Positions 34,034 through 43,574 of a stretch of 64,000 nucleotides of DNA are shown here, one piece after another; within the stretch, counting starts at the first letter, position 1; each line of letters begins with the position of its first letter. Source of the stretch: an uncultured Rhodocyclaceae bacterium (GTDB lineage Bacteria; Pseudomonadota; Gammaproteobacteria; Burkholderiales; Rhodocyclaceae); NCBI GenBank assembly GCA_907163075.1, contig CAJQTY010000001.1, positions 620,001 through 684,000 of the forward strand, written 5' to 3'. Made by a program: the position numbers and the translations under genes. The notes below the pieces were generated by a model. The model did no database searches. It had not been told where the DNA came from and saw only the letters and a list, made by a program, of their open reading frames with translations.

Positions 34034-35926
34034 CAGGCCACCTTGCGCGTCCCCCCTTTCGGTTACCAGATACTGCCATGCCCAAATGAAAAAAAGACCG
34101 GACAAGGTGGCTACCCGGGGCATGTCGAACACGCTGACAACCAGGCCCAAGGCCATCAAACCGACGATGCACGTCAGATAGTATGGAGCACCATTATTCC
34201 CTTGCCGGTAGGCCAGAAAAAGTCGCCAAATAATCCGACATACAATGACCAGAAACCCAATCAAGCCGATTAGCCCTGTCTCGATCAGTATTTCAAGGTA
34301 AAGGTTATCTATGTGCCACGGCAGGAAATAGGATCGTGCAGCGGGAAACCACGACCTTCCCTCGTCAAGAAACTGCGCATTGCGCAGCAAGTTGGCGCCC
34401 CCGGCGGAGAGTTCCAGGTTGGTAATCTCAACGGTCGCCCCGTTGGTCAGCGCCGATAGCGAGAGCACGCCGTGTCCGACACCCCGCCAATCTTTTGTTT
34501 TAAATCGAAGTCCTGACAACATAAATTCCACATGCTGCCATCCGCTAGCAGAATCGAGACCGATCAGTCGCGTTTGGCAACTCGCCGGATACAAAAGATG
34601 CGTGGCACATACTTTGATAAGCACGGCTACGTTCCGTTCACTTCGTATATCCATGGCAAAGCGATAACGTTGCCCCGGAACGAGTTCAACCCGCTGAGAA
34701 AGAGCGTAAAGCCCGCCTAATTCCTTACCCTCATGCGTGCCGTCCGGGCCTGTGATCGTCATGAATCGACGCCCGGCGCGCTCCTGCCAATTGAACGTCC
34801 CGGGGAGTGCCAATCCATGCTCACCCTGAGTCAAGCGAGCCGGTAGCCTGCCCAAACCTATCCCGAACAACCATTCACCGGGAGATCTCAACAAACCGAT
34901 GCCCCGCTCCCAGTGTTGCAAACGCCCACCAAAGTCGCGTTGGGTCGCCGCCATGCGTCGGCTCATGAACGAGTCGGCACCGAGCAGCAGCGCGATCTCG
35001 GCGGCAACCAGAAACAGAATCAAAGCACCGCCCGGACTTATGCTTCCCTTGGCATGTTCGTCTTTCAATCGCCGCCACATCAACAGTGCACCGAGCAAAA
35101 ACAGACTGCCCGCGATGGCGCCCACCACGCCGCGTGAATACGTGGTCAGGCAAACGTAAACAAAAGCCAGAACAAACACGCCGCTTGCCAAGCGGCTCGG
35201 GAAATCGACCCTGGCGCGCCACGCCCACACGAGCAGGGGGGCGATCAGAACGAGATAGGCATCCAGTGCGGCGCCACCGACATGCATCTCCCAGAACAGC
35301 GCGACGGTTCGATAAGGGGTCGAGATATCCAGCAAACCCGGATAAAACGCTCGCTCCCACAACACCGCCAGGACAACCCCGCAGGAACCCAGCAGGCAGG
35401 CAGCAAAAAATTCCGCAGTCGCCCCGTTCGGTGAACGAATCCTGTTGACGTGCGCCACGAGAGGAATCATGAGAACGACCCAGAGCAAACTTTTACCTAC
35501 CCGGAACGTATTCAGTGGCGTGGTGTAGCCTGAGAACCCGCTCATAACCTCGACATCGAGATCACTTGCCCCGCGACTCAAAAGCAGCAAAACGATCCCG
35601 AGGAATACAAACAGGACTCGCTTGTTCGCGAGTCTGAATCCATCGCGATACAGGCGGAGATACCCGCCGGCCACGACAGCCAGCACCAACAGATCGAATT
35701 CATCAACGATCAGCCATCCCGTCCACGGGGAAAAATTCAGGACTGGGAGAAATGCCGGGACCAAGGCAAGACCGAGCCAGGGTCGCCAGTAGCCGACGAA
35801 GAAAACGCCAAGAAAACCAAGGACCGCGAAAAACGGTACCAGAGGATGAGCAGTGGCCAGGAAAAGTCCCGCACCGAAGCTTGAAAGCGCGAAAAGAAGA
35901 AAAAAAGCGCTGCCGGGAACGTTCAT
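33986..35926 (-). CDS. O-antigen ligase/polymerase-like membrane protein, C-terminus altered by IS3 debris
   Basis: I prefer the ATG at 35926 (646 residues); a GTG at 35956 is possible. About ten or more membrane segments surround the Wzy_C/O-antigen-ligase signature (VCLTTYSRGVVGAIAGSLFL). Between helices, residues ~390-560 form a long extracytoplasmic insert with a beta-sandwich look (GQRYRFAMDIRSERNVAVLI, NLELSAGGANLLRNAQFLDE). Such proteins join or polymerise sugar chains and occur in exosortase-associated exopolysaccharide clusters. The last ~13 residues (ADARRESPAQAGA) are translated from an IS3 fragment in another frame, so the native tail is lost. The membrane core appears complete. 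Confidence 0.82.
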   Translation of the reverse strand: MNVPGSAFFLLFALSSFGAGLFLATAHPLVPFFAVLGFLGVFFVGYWRPWLGLALVPAFLPVLNFSPWTGWLIVDEFDLLVLAVVAGGYLRLYRDGFRLANKRVLFVFLGIVLLLLSRGASDLDVEVMSGFSGYTTPLNTFRVGKSLLWVVLMIPLVAHVNRIRSPNGATAEFFAACLLGSCGVVLAVLWERAFYPGLLDISTPYRTVALFWEMHVGGAALDAYLVLIAPLLVWAWRARVDFPSRLASGVFVLAFVYVCLTTYSRGVVGAIAGSLFLLGALLMWRRLKDEHAKGSISPGGALILFLVAAEIALLLGADSFMSRRMAATQRDFGGRLQHWERGIGLLRSPGEWLFGIGLGRLPARLTQGEHGLALPGTFNWQERAGRRFMTITGPDGTHEGKELGGLYALSQRVELVPGQRYRFAMDIRSERNVAVLIKVCATHLLYPASCQTRLIGLDSASGWQHVEFMLSGLRFKTKDWRGVGHGVLSLSALTNGATVEITNLELSAGGANLLRNAQFLDEGRSWFPAARSYFLPWHIDNLYLEILIETGLIGLIGFLVIVCRIIWRLFLAYRQGNNGAPYYLTCIVGLMALGLVVSVFDMPRVATLSGLFFIWAWQYLVTERGDAQGGLIGADARRESPAQAGA

Positions 35927-36022
35927 GCGGCCCACCCGAGCATCGGCCACCGTCACCTCGTTAAAACTCGTTGGCCCGGCGCGAATCGTTCTGATTGCTG
36001 TAGCGCCCGAAAATTAGCCGCA

Positions 36023-36871
36023 TTACACGCGTCCAAGCCATTGCAGCGTGACGTTCTCCACCGTTGCACGGAGAGCATTTCCGGAAAAGGTGTGATCGGC
36101 GTCGGGGATATCGACACGCGTGACGTTATTTGCGCCCATCAAGCCCGCCCAGGACGGACTGACGCCGACGAACTCCAGAAACTCCTTGGCGGTGTAGTCC
36201 TGACCGCTGAGTATCAGCAGCACGACTCCGGAGAACTGTTTCAATCCTTCGGCCATGCGATCCTGAAACGAAAGTGACTCGTTTCCCGCTTGAACGCGCT
36301 TGCCGCGGGCACGCATCACGCTGGACAGCAGATCCTTGATGGACTCTAGCACGCGCATTTTTCCGCTCAGCAACTTGAACCAGAATTCCCGCTGTATCAA
36401 GCGCTGGCCGTAATAATGCTTGATATGAGTCTGCGCCAGGCTCACCTCCGAACGTACCCACGGGTTAAGCAGGGCCAGACCGGCCACCCGGCGGTCGCCG
36501 GAAGCCTGTACGTAGAGCAGCGCAGCCGAAGCGGCGTCGCACAGCCCCCACAAGACCACACGCCTGACCTTCGGGCAGTCCCGCAGGAGGGCATCTATGG
36601 CCGCTCCGATATCCTCCGAAACAGCCTCGAAATCGCGCATCTCACCACCGCTGTCGCCCATCCCGCGATAGTCGAAACGCAAGACCGGATAGCCTTCGGA
36701 GGCCAGTCGGCGCGACAGCAGCAAAAACTGCCGATGGCTGCCGACCCGATACTGCGGGCCACCAACAACAAGCAACACCCCGCAATCGGCGGCAGTGTCG
36801 GGCAGGGCGACTATACCCAGCAATGACTCGCCGGCGGCATGAAAAACCAGGGCTTTCTCGGTGAAATTCAT
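36023..36871 (-). CDS. Exosortase A system-associated hydrolase 1
   Basis: The ATG at 36871 overlaps the TGA of the upstream hydrolase gene as ATGA, indicating translational coupling, and gives 282 residues. The alpha/beta-hydrolase fold shows VLLVVGGPQYRVGSHRQF near the N-terminus, VLRFDYRGMGDSGGE, an elbow-like VVLWGLCDAASAALLY, LLILSGQDYTAKEF and DADHTFSG with a candidate catalytic His. The nucleophile position has Cys or Asp (GLCDA) rather than plain Ser, as in this family. It is one of two hydrolases that accompany exosortase-A loci; the substrate is unknown. Confidence 0.85.
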   Translation of the reverse strand: MNFTEKALVFHAAGESLLGIVALPDTAADCGVLLVVGGPQYRVGSHRQFLLLSRRLASEGYPVLRFDYRGMGDSGGEMRDFEAVSEDIGAAIDALLRDCPKVRRVVLWGLCDAASAALLYVQASGDRRVAGLALLNPWVRSEVSLAQTHIKHYYGQRLIQREFWFKLLSGKMRVLESIKDLLSSVMRARGKRVQAGNESLSFQDRMAEGLKQFSGVVLLILSGQDYTAKEFLEFVGVSPSWAGLMGANNVTRVDIPDADHTFSGNALRATVENVTLQWLGRV

Positions 36872-37689
36872 CCGGGAGCCGCGTCCGTCATCGCACGAAC
36901 GCTGGCATCGAGCAGCGCCCGGCATTCGGCAATCTCGGTGGTTTGCCAGAACGCGGGGCCGAAAACAGCCTTGCCACGCGTATCATGGCCTGCCGATTTC
37001 CATTGCTCGATCCTTGTGCTGGCGAGTGGCGACAAACCGCCATCCGGCTTACCCGACAACTCAATCCAATCAATCCGTCGCGTCAGCGCACCAGGTGAAA
37101 GTTCGGCCTTTTCAAGCCCATCGGCCAATGCCGCCGAAAGCATATAGCCGGCGATTTCAAGCGACTCGCCGCGCGCCAGTTGGCCGCGCAGCCGATCCAT
37201 CGATCCCTTGCTGTCCCCGCCAAGCATTTCGCCCGCAATCTTCAGGCGAAGAAACTGTTGCAGGAACTGCTTGCCGGAGACTACCGGCTGCCACATCAAC
37301 AAATTGCTCGGATGACTGATCCGGCCCGCCGCTTCGCCAGCCAGCAGACAGCCGGTGCGCAGCCCCCACAACCAGAAATCGCCGTCACTGCGCTCTTTCA
37401 ACCAGGCACATGCCAGCACCACATCATCGATCCAGCTTTCCCAGGAGGCATCGCCAAAATCTCCGGAGCTATCGCCACAGCCATCGAGGTCGATCTGGAT
37501 TACCGCAAAACCTGCAGCCGCCATTACCCTTGCCTGCAGCGCTGCCATGCGCCTGGATTTGTTCATTTCCTCGGCGAACGGATGCACATAGACAACGGCA
37601 CCGCGCCTCTCGCTGCGGACATCAGGCTGATAAAAAAGGCAGAAGCGCTGACCCGATGCGGCCGGCAGGTAAAAGGGCTCGAACGTCAT
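36868..37689 (-). CDS. Exosortase A system-associated hydrolase 2
   Basis: This 273-residue alpha/beta-hydrolase-like protein starts MTFEPFYLPAASGQRFCLFY. It contains GAVVYVHPFAEEMNKSRRM, the oxyanion-side motif of this family, then IQIDLDGCGDSSGDFGDASW and DFWLWGLRTGCLLAGEAA, where the usual Ser elbow reads GLRTG. The classical triad is incomplete, as is typical here. It lies 12 bases after the acyl carrier protein gene and overlaps hydrolase 1, so the three form one leftward operon. Confidence 0.85.
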   Translation of the reverse strand: MTFEPFYLPAASGQRFCLFYQPDVRSERRGAVVYVHPFAEEMNKSRRMAALQARVMAAAGFAVIQIDLDGCGDSSGDFGDASWESWIDDVVLACAWLKERSDGDFWLWGLRTGCLLAGEAAGRISHPSNLLMWQPVVSGKQFLQQFLRLKIAGEMLGGDSKGSMDRLRGQLARGESLEIAGYMLSAALADGLEKAELSPGALTRRIDWIELSGKPDGGLSPLASTRIEQWKSAGHDTRGKAVFGPAFWQTTEIAECRALLDASVRAMTDAAPG

Positions 37690-37701
37690 GAATGATGCGG
37701 A

Positions 37702-37953
37702 TCAGCCCGCCAGTTTGCCCTGCACGAAGTCCACCAGCGTAGCGACCGAAACAAAAGCGGCGCCGTCGATTTCATCATCGTCGACCATGAAACCGAAACG
37801 TTCTTCCAGCGTCGTGATCAATGCCACGACGGCCATCGAATCGAGTTCGGGAATTGCGCCAAGCAAGGGAGTATCAAGCGTAAAGCCCGCCGCACGGCCC
37901 TTCAGGCTCAAAACCTCATCCAGAATCGACAACACCTCGTTCTTAATATTCAT
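37702..37953 (-). CDS. Acyl carrier protein (exosortase A-associated)
   Basis: The ATG at 37953 has GGAGG 5 bases upstream and gives 83 residues. The phosphopantetheine-attachment motif is present as PELDSMAVVALITTLEERFG, with Ser as the attachment point. It is a dedicated ACP for the accessory pathway rather than the fatty-acid synthase ACP, judging by context. It is divergent from the acyl-CoA ligase gene (232 bases apart), a natural partner that could load it. Confidence 0.88.
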   Translation of the reverse strand: MNIKNEVLSILDEVLSLKGRAAGFTLDTPLLGAIPELDSMAVVALITTLEERFGFMVDDDEIDGAAFVSVATLVDFVQGKLAG

Positions 37954-38185
37954 GAAACCTCCGAAAAAGTAGGGGAACTCTTCCCACCCGAAAATCAAAC
38001 TGAGCAGATTATACTTACAGAATGGCATCGAAATGAGACGACACCCCGACAGCTTTAGCACGGAGCCCCAGTTCCGGTTTTCGTGTCCTGGCCGTTTTCA
38101 GCCGTTACCCGAAAAATTTCACGGTAACATGAAGCGCATTTCACTAGAATTGCCGACTCACCATGCAACCCGCGAGGCCTGATAC

Positions 38186-39787
38186 ATGACCGATTCCTTT
38201 CTACTCGCTGACCTGATCTCACGATCAGCAACGCGCAACCCGGATGCCATTGCCCTCGCTTATGCCAAACATTCGCTCAGCTACGCCGGCTTGCAACGGT
38301 CGCTCGATGGTTTTGTCAGCGGCTTTCTCGGCCTTGGCCTGCAACGTGGCGAACGGATTGCCATCTATCTCGAAAAGCGCTTCGAGACGGTCATCGCCAG
38401 TTTTGGCGCGACAGCGGCCGGCTGTGTATTCGTCCCGCTCAACCCGCTGCTCAAACCCGAACAAGTGGCCTACATCATGCGCGACTGCAACGTGCGGGCG
38501 CTGATCACCTCCAGCGAACGCCTGTCTCTGCTGGCGCCGGTTCTTGAAGCCTGTCGCGATTTGCGTCATGTCGTCGTGGTCAATGCCGAACAGCTTGCGC
38601 CGAGCGCCGGCCCGGTCTCCTGCCTGCGCTGGGACGATGTACTCGACGCACCGGCACGCGCTGGCCACCGGGTGATCGACACCGACATGGCCGCCATCCT
38701 CTATACCTCGGGCAGCACCGGCAAACCCAAGGGCGTCGTGCTCTCGCATCGCAATATGGTCGCCGGCGCCAAGAGCGTGGCGAGCTACCTTGAAAACACC
38801 GCTGACGACACCCTGCTCGCCGCCCTGCCGCTTTCCTTCGACGCCGGCTTCAGTCAGCTCACCACGGCGTTCCACGCCGGCGCGCGGGTCGTCCTGCTCA
38901 ACTACCTGATGCCGCGCGACGTGCTCAAGTCGCTCGAACGTGAACGGGTTACCGGGCTCACCGCCGTACCGCCGCTCTATATCCAGCTCGCGCAACTAGA
39001 GTGGCCGGCCGGCATAACCGAGCATCTGCGTTACTTCGCCAACACCGGCGGACGCATGCCGCGCGAAACGCTCGGCGCATTGCGTGCGCGCATGCCAAAG
39101 ACCAAGCCGTATCTGATGTACGGCCTGACCGAAGCCTTCCGCTCGACCTATCTGCCGCCAAGCGAAGTCGACCGGCGGCCGGACTCGATCGGCAAGGCCA
39201 TTCCCAACGCCGAAATCCTCGTGCTGCGCGAAGACGGCTCGCCGTGCGCGCCCAACGAACCGGGCGAACTCGTCCATCGCGGCGCCCTCGTCGGCATGGG
39301 CTACTGGAACGATCACGAAAAGACCGCCGAACGCTACAAGCCGCTGCCGGCCAGCACGCCGGGACGCGAGGCCGGCCTGGTGCTGCCTGAACTCGCCGTA
39401 TTCTCCGGCGACACGGTGCGCATGGACGAAGAAGGCTTCCTGTATTTCATCGGCCGCCGCGACGAAATGATGAAAACCTCGGGCTATCGAGTTAGCCCGA
39501 CCGAGGTCGAGGAAGTTCTCTATGCCACCCGGCTGGTTGGCGAGTGCGTCGCCTTCGGCGTCGAGCACGACACGCTCGGGCAGGCGATCCAGGTCATCGC
39601 CACGGCGCCGGAAGGCGGCCAGCTCGACACCGCGGCACTGCTCGCCGAATGCCGAAAGCTGATGCCGGCCTACATGGTGCCGGCGCACATCGATATGCGC
39701 GACGGCCCCTTGCCGCGCAATCCGAACGGCAAGATCGACCGCAAGACACTTTCAACCGAATGGATCGACCGGCAAAGCGCTTCCTGA
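38186..39787 (+). CDS. AMP-dependent acyl-CoA/ACP ligase, exosortase A system-associated
   Basis: This 533-residue adenylate-forming enzyme activates a carboxylic acid with ATP. Motifs: AILYTSGSTGKPKGVVLSHR (P-loop-like A3), YLMYGLTEAF (A5), GDTVRMDEEGFLYFIGRRDE (A7-A8 hinge) and PRNPNGKIDRKTL with the C-terminal catalytic Lys. Length is standard. It lies 23 bases before the PLP decarboxylase and divergent from an ACP gene, the arrangement of exosortase-A accessory loci. The product may be an aminoacyl or acyl donor for the exopolysaccharide; this is inference. GTTACC...GGTAAC (38104-38128) upstream is a possible operator. Confidence 0.9.
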   Translation: MTDSFLLADLISRSATRNPDAIALAYAKHSLSYAGLQRSLDGFVSGFLGLGLQRGERIAIYLEKRFETVIASFGATAAGCVFVPLNPLLKPEQVAYIMRDCNVRALITSSERLSLLAPVLEACRDLRHVVVVNAEQLAPSAGPVSCLRWDDVLDAPARAGHRVIDTDMAAILYTSGSTGKPKGVVLSHRNMVAGAKSVASYLENTADDTLLAALPLSFDAGFSQLTTAFHAGARVVLLNYLMPRDVLKSLERERVTGLTAVPPLYIQLAQLEWPAGITEHLRYFANTGGRMPRETLGALRARMPKTKPYLMYGLTEAFRSTYLPPSEVDRRPDSIGKAIPNAEILVLREDGSPCAPNEPGELVHRGALVGMGYWNDHEKTAERYKPLPASTPGREAGLVLPELAVFSGDTVRMDEEGFLYFIGRRDEMMKTSGYRVSPTEVEEVLYATRLVGECVAFGVEHDTLGQAIQVIATAPEGGQLDTAALLAECRKLMPAYMVPAHIDMRDGPLPRNPNGKIDRKTLSTEWIDRQSAS

Positions 39788-39810
39788 GCGTTTGCCCCGA
39801 GGAATCACAC

Positions 39811-41055
39811 ATGCCAGCCAGCGAACGCCAAGCCCCGATCCACGCCGCGATGGACCAGTTTCCCGTGAATGACGGTGAACTGGTCGTCGGAGGAATCCCG
39901 CTCTCCCGCCTTGCCACGCGCGCCGGGCAAACGCCCTTTTACGCCTACGACCGGCAGCAGCTCACACGACGCGTGGCGCAACTGCGTACCGCGCTGCCGG
40001 CTTCGATCAAGCTGCACTATGCGATGAAAGCCAGCCCGATGCCGGCACTGGTCTGCCATATGGCGCGGCTGGTCGATGGCATCGACGTCGCGTCGGGCGG
40101 CGAGTTGAAGATTGCTCTCGACAGCGGCGCCGACCCACACGAAATCAGCTTTGCCGGCCCCGGAAAAAGCCCTCACGAACTGGAGCAGGCGGCGGCGGCC
40201 GGCATTCTTATCAACATCGAATCCTTCCGCGAAGTCTCCGAACTGGCCGACATTCAACGGAAAACCGGTTACCCGGCGCGCATCGCGGTGCGCATCAATC
40301 CGGATTTCGAACTGAAGAGTTCAGGCATGAAAATGGGCGGCGGCCCCAAGCAGTTTGGCGTGGACGCCGAGCAGGTACCCGAACTGCTAACCGAAATCGG
40401 GCGTTCAGGGCTCGCGTTCGAAGGGTTTCACCTGTTTGCCGGAGCACAAAATCTCAAACCCGAAGCCATCGTCGAAGCCCAATGCAAGAGCTTCGAGTTG
40501 GCGCTGCGCCTCGCCAAATCGGCGCCCTCGCCGGTACGCTTCCTCAATCTCGGCGGCGGTTTTGGCATCCCCTACTTTCCCGGTGAAGCGCACCTTGATC
40601 TGGCGCCGATCGGCGCCAACCTGGCCATGCTCGCCGAACGCGCGCGTAGCGAGTTGCCCGAGGCCGAACTGGTCATCGAGTTGGGACGCTACCTGGTTGG
40701 CGAAGCCGGAATTTACGTTTCACGCATCGTCGATCGCAAAGTATCGCGCGGACAGATCTTCCTGGTGACGGACGGCGGCCTGCATCACCACCTTTCGGCC
40801 TCCGGCAACTTCGGCCAGGTGATCCGTAAAAACTACCCGGTGACCATCGGCAACAAAATGACCCCGGAAAAACGTGAAAACGTCTCTGTCGTTGGCCCGC
40901 TGTGCACCCCGCTTGACTTGCTGGCCGACCGGATGGATCTGGCGGCGGCACTGCCGGGCGACCTGGTAGTCATCTACCAGTCCGGCGCCTACGGATTTAC
41001 CGCCAGCCCACGAGCCTTTCTCGGTCATCCGGCCTGCGTGGAGATTCTCGTATAA
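39811..41055 (+). CDS. PLP-dependent decarboxylase, exosortase A system-associated
   Basis: The ATG at 39811 follows GAGGAA and gives 414 residues. This is a fold-III (alanine-racemase-like) PLP decarboxylase of the ornithine/diaminopimelate group. Motifs: FYAYDRQQLTRRV, KLHYAMKASPMPALV with the PLP Lys, GIDVASGGELKIALDSG, MKMGGGPKQFGVD, FLNLGGGFGIPY, VIELGRYLVGEAG, VVGPLCTPLDLL with the catalytic Cys of the second active site, and YQSGAYGFTASPRAFLGH. The exosortase-associated subgroup has this size. Together with the ligase it probably makes an amine-containing building block. Confidence 0.92.
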   Translation: MPASERQAPIHAAMDQFPVNDGELVVGGIPLSRLATRAGQTPFYAYDRQQLTRRVAQLRTALPASIKLHYAMKASPMPALVCHMARLVDGIDVASGGELKIALDSGADPHEISFAGPGKSPHELEQAAAAGILINIESFREVSELADIQRKTGYPARIAVRINPDFELKSSGMKMGGGPKQFGVDAEQVPELLTEIGRSGLAFEGFHLFAGAQNLKPEAIVEAQCKSFELALRLAKSAPSPVRFLNLGGGFGIPYFPGEAHLDLAPIGANLAMLAERARSELPEAELVIELGRYLVGEAGIYVSRIVDRKVSRGQIFLVTDGGLHHHLSASGNFGQVIRKNYPVTIGNKMTPEKRENVSVVGPLCTPLDLLADRMDLAAALPGDLVVIYQSGAYGFTASPRAFLGHPACVEILV

Positions 41056-41496
41056 GTCGATTCAAGGCCAGCGCGACCGACAGCGCTCGTTGCCGATGAG
41101 CGCTTTGCCGTCAGCGACGACGCCGAGCGCGATGACGGCCCGATAAAATCCGGCAACGCCGGTACATTCCCATCACGGAATCCGGACATGAATCTATCGA
41201 TTTTTCGTTGAATGCATGGCAATTGCCCTTGACGAAACACATGCTCTCCGTCGCTACGATGAGGGGCCGCGTGGATTCCAGGCAGCCCGAATCTTATCTC
41301 GTCGGCGCATCGATTCCAGCGCCGGGACGATAGCCAGTCTTCGCTTCCGAGCCAATTCACTTCGCGGTTTTTCACACCGCTTTCTGAAAACCTGATTGTC
41401 CGAAGCGTCTTCAGGCAAATCGCTCTACAATCGGGCGGCGAGATTCAATCAATCCCACCCTGCCTTACGCCAACGCGCTCAATCGCCCATCAGACA
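41056..41496. other. Non-coding gap
   Basis: No gene, RNA or repeat is supported in these 440 bases. The open frames present have no motif and no good ribosome site. It separates the exosortase-associated genes from the CMD-family gene. Confidence 0.4.
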
Positions 41497-42063
41497 ATGA
41501 AGCCTATACCATCATCCCGCATCCAGACCCCCGACAGTCACCGCTTCCCCTGGTATGTGCGCCTTTTCCTTGCCAATCAGCGGCGGCGCTACGGGCAGGA
41601 GCTCGAACCCGCACGACTGTGGGCGCGCACGCCCAAGGTTTTCGCCACCCTGTCGCTGCTTTACGGCGCGCTCGACCGCCGACGTTCACCCATAGAACCG
41701 GCCCTGCGCTCACTGCTGACGGTCAGGGTCTCGCAGATCAACTGGTGTGCCTTCTGTGTCGACATCAACTCGGCCACCGGCATGAAACGCGGCGTCAGCG
41801 CGGAGCAGTTCGCCGCGCTCGAGAATTTCGAAAGCTCGACACTCTTCGACGAGCGCCAGAAGGCCGCCCTGGCCTACGCCGAGGCGATGACGCGAACCGA
41901 CGCGGGCGTCGACGACGCGCTGATGGCCCGACTAAAAGCCCGTTTCGACGACGATGCCGTGATCGAACTCACGGCTATCATCGCCTTCCAGAACATGTCG
42001 AGCAAGTTCAACGCCGCCCTCGACGTTGCGCCGCAGGGCTTTTGCCGCGCTCCGGAGAAATGA
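41497..42063 (+). CDS. Carboxymuconolactone decarboxylase (CMD/AhpD-like) family protein
   Basis: The 188-residue protein has the AhpD-like helical core with the redox pair in NWCAFCVDINSATG (Cys-x-x-Cys), preceded by LRSLLTVRVSQI. DERQKAALAYAEAMTRTDAG and IELTAIIAFQNMSSKFNAAL follow. The C-x-x-C with an acidic neighbour suggests alkylhydroperoxidase-type peroxide reduction rather than lactone decarboxylation. It stands alone. The first 20 residues are Pro/Arg-rich and may not all be translated, but no better start is seen. Confidence 0.88.
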   Translation: MKPIPSSRIQTPDSHRFPWYVRLFLANQRRRYGQELEPARLWARTPKVFATLSLLYGALDRRRSPIEPALRSLLTVRVSQINWCAFCVDINSATGMKRGVSAEQFAALENFESSTLFDERQKAALAYAEAMTRTDAGVDDALMARLKARFDDDAVIELTAIIAFQNMSSKFNAALDVAPQGFCRAPEK

Positions 42064-42164
42064 TCCGGATAACGGTGGTTCGAACCACAACGGGCACAAG
42101 GAAAAGCACAGGATTCGGATTCTGCCCGGCGTGAACCTGGACCACGTTTGCGCTCCGAAAACCC

Positions 42165-42190
42165 GGATTCCGGCTTGTGCCGGAATGACG
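42165..42190. repeat. Short palindromic repeat, copy 1
   Basis: GGATTCCGGCTTGTGCCGGAATGACG has TCCGGC/GCCGGA arms and recurs at 47745 with one changed pair in the loop. It is an intergenic repeat of the common beta-proteobacterial type. Confidence 0.6.
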
Positions 42191-42341
42191 GCGTTTGAAT
42201 CACTCGACAAAGCGCCACCACAAGCACATCCGTGCAATTGGCCCTGCCGTTCTGCCAAGTTCGTAAAAATATTGTGCACCGCACCAATTATTGATATACT
42301 TTTATCTTCTGACTGCGTGCGAAGGAATCGGAAGGACCTTT

Positions 42342-42776
42342 ATGTATATCGTGGATGATCCGACACTTGCGCTCATTACCCGTTTTGTGGGCGACTCATC
42401 GCATCCGGAAATCTCGGATGCGGAGTTTGCTCACCAGCAGATCGCTGCCATCGAGGCCTATATCGAGCGCTTCCCTCCCCCGGAGCGCGAACAACGGGCG
42501 CTGGCGTGGATCGAGGCCAACGCCATGAAGTATCGCCAGCAATGGCAGAAACAAGCGGCGATCAATGTCCTGGCAAAGGCACGGTGTGCCGATTGCCCCC
42601 TGTCCGGCGGAGACGAGTGGACGCCTTGTGCAATTCATGCCCAGTGGCTGACAATCTTGCGACGCTACGCCGTCAACGAGCTCTCTTCACGCGAATACGT
42701 GGAAACCAGCCTGGGTCTATTGACCGCGTACAAGGACGGGCTAAAGGTATGTGAAAAACGCGAAATGCTGCGCTAG
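42342..42776 (+). CDS. Uncharacterised protein with Cys cluster (144 aa)
   Basis: The ATG at 42342 follows GGAAGGACC and gives 144 residues. The N-terminal part is helical and acidic (DAEFAHQQIAAIEAYIERFP). The middle carries ARCADCPLSGGDEWTPCAIH with three Cys and a His, a plausible metal or 4Fe-4S site. The C-terminus is helical (SSREYVETSLGLLTAYKDGL). No signal peptide. Function unknown; context (between CMD and HU genes) gives no clue. Confidence 0.7.
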   Translation: MYIVDDPTLALITRFVGDSSHPEISDAEFAHQQIAAIEAYIERFPPPEREQRALAWIEANAMKYRQQWQKQAAINVLAKARCADCPLSGGDEWTPCAIHAQWLTILRRYAVNELSSREYVETSLGLLTAYKDGLKVCEKREMLR

Positions 42777-43059
42777 CGGCCAGGTGTTCGCTGTGTTCGT
42801 CGCGCAGCACCATGGTGAGCGCGGACGCAAGACTGACCCGGGTACGGTCTATCTTCATGGCCGTTCCCTCCCATTCACCATGTCGCGAAATGACAAAAGC
42901 AATAACGGTAGGCGCCAGAACAACTGGATGCCCGGCTGAAAACCGGTGTCAACCGGCCAGGCCGAATAGACTTTGGCGACTGGCAAGGCGGCACGCGTCG
43001 CGCACGAAAAAAAACCCGGACAGCGAACATCAAGGGCGTCTCGGATGCGCGGTAAATTA

Positions 43060-43338
43060 TTACCTCCCGGCAACCGTCGCCTTGAATGTCGCACCGGCCG
43101 AGAATTTCGGCACCGTGGTTTCCGCGATCAACAGCTTTTCGCCCGTCTTCGGATTCTTCCCTTCGCGCGCTGCGCGGGGCGCGGCCTTGAACGTGCCAAA
43201 GCCGGTCAGGCTCACGCCGTCGTCATTGGCGACAGCGTCAACGATGGTTTCGACAAAGGCATCGATCGCCTTCGCCGCGTCGACTCTGGTGATACCGGCC
43301 TGCGCCGCAACGGCGTCGATCAATTCGGACTTGTTCAT
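43060..43338 (-). CDS. HU-family DNA-binding protein
   Basis: HU bends and compacts DNA. The ATG at 43338 follows AAGGAA and gives 92 residues with the full family pattern: MNKSELIDAVAAQAGITRVD, AKAIDAFVETIVDAVANDD, GFGTFKAAPRAAREGKNPKT and IAETTVPKFSAGATFK (the beta-arm region and C-terminal helix). In the arm, GKNPKTGE is the usual GRNPxTGE tip. HU rather than IHF is indicated by the sequence and by the absence of IHF-specific features. It is a single gene. Confidence 0.93.
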   Translation of the reverse strand: MNKSELIDAVAAQAGITRVDAAKAIDAFVETIVDAVANDDGVSLTGFGTFKAAPRAAREGKNPKTGEKLLIAETTVPKFSAGATFKATVAGR

Positions 43339-43574
43339 GCAATTTCCTTGTGTGGTTGATGAGGTTTGAATTCCAAGGGTGCGGATGATACCCAAAAATG
43401 GCGTCCATAACGCTTCCCGGCTCGAATTTACTGAAATGGCCGCCGGCCATCGAACGGCATCGGAGCGCGCATGCCGCTACCTGATCGACTGATCGGTAGC
43501 GCATAATCAGCCCCTGCCCGGCAGCCGGGGCCGCGAAGCAGGCGCCGGAAAATCATTCGACAAGGAACCGCCGC

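Noticed and set aside
41025..41375. A 116-codon minus-strand frame in the gap after the PLP decarboxylase
   Set aside because: Overlaps the end of the decarboxylase gene, with irregular composition and no recognisable motif.
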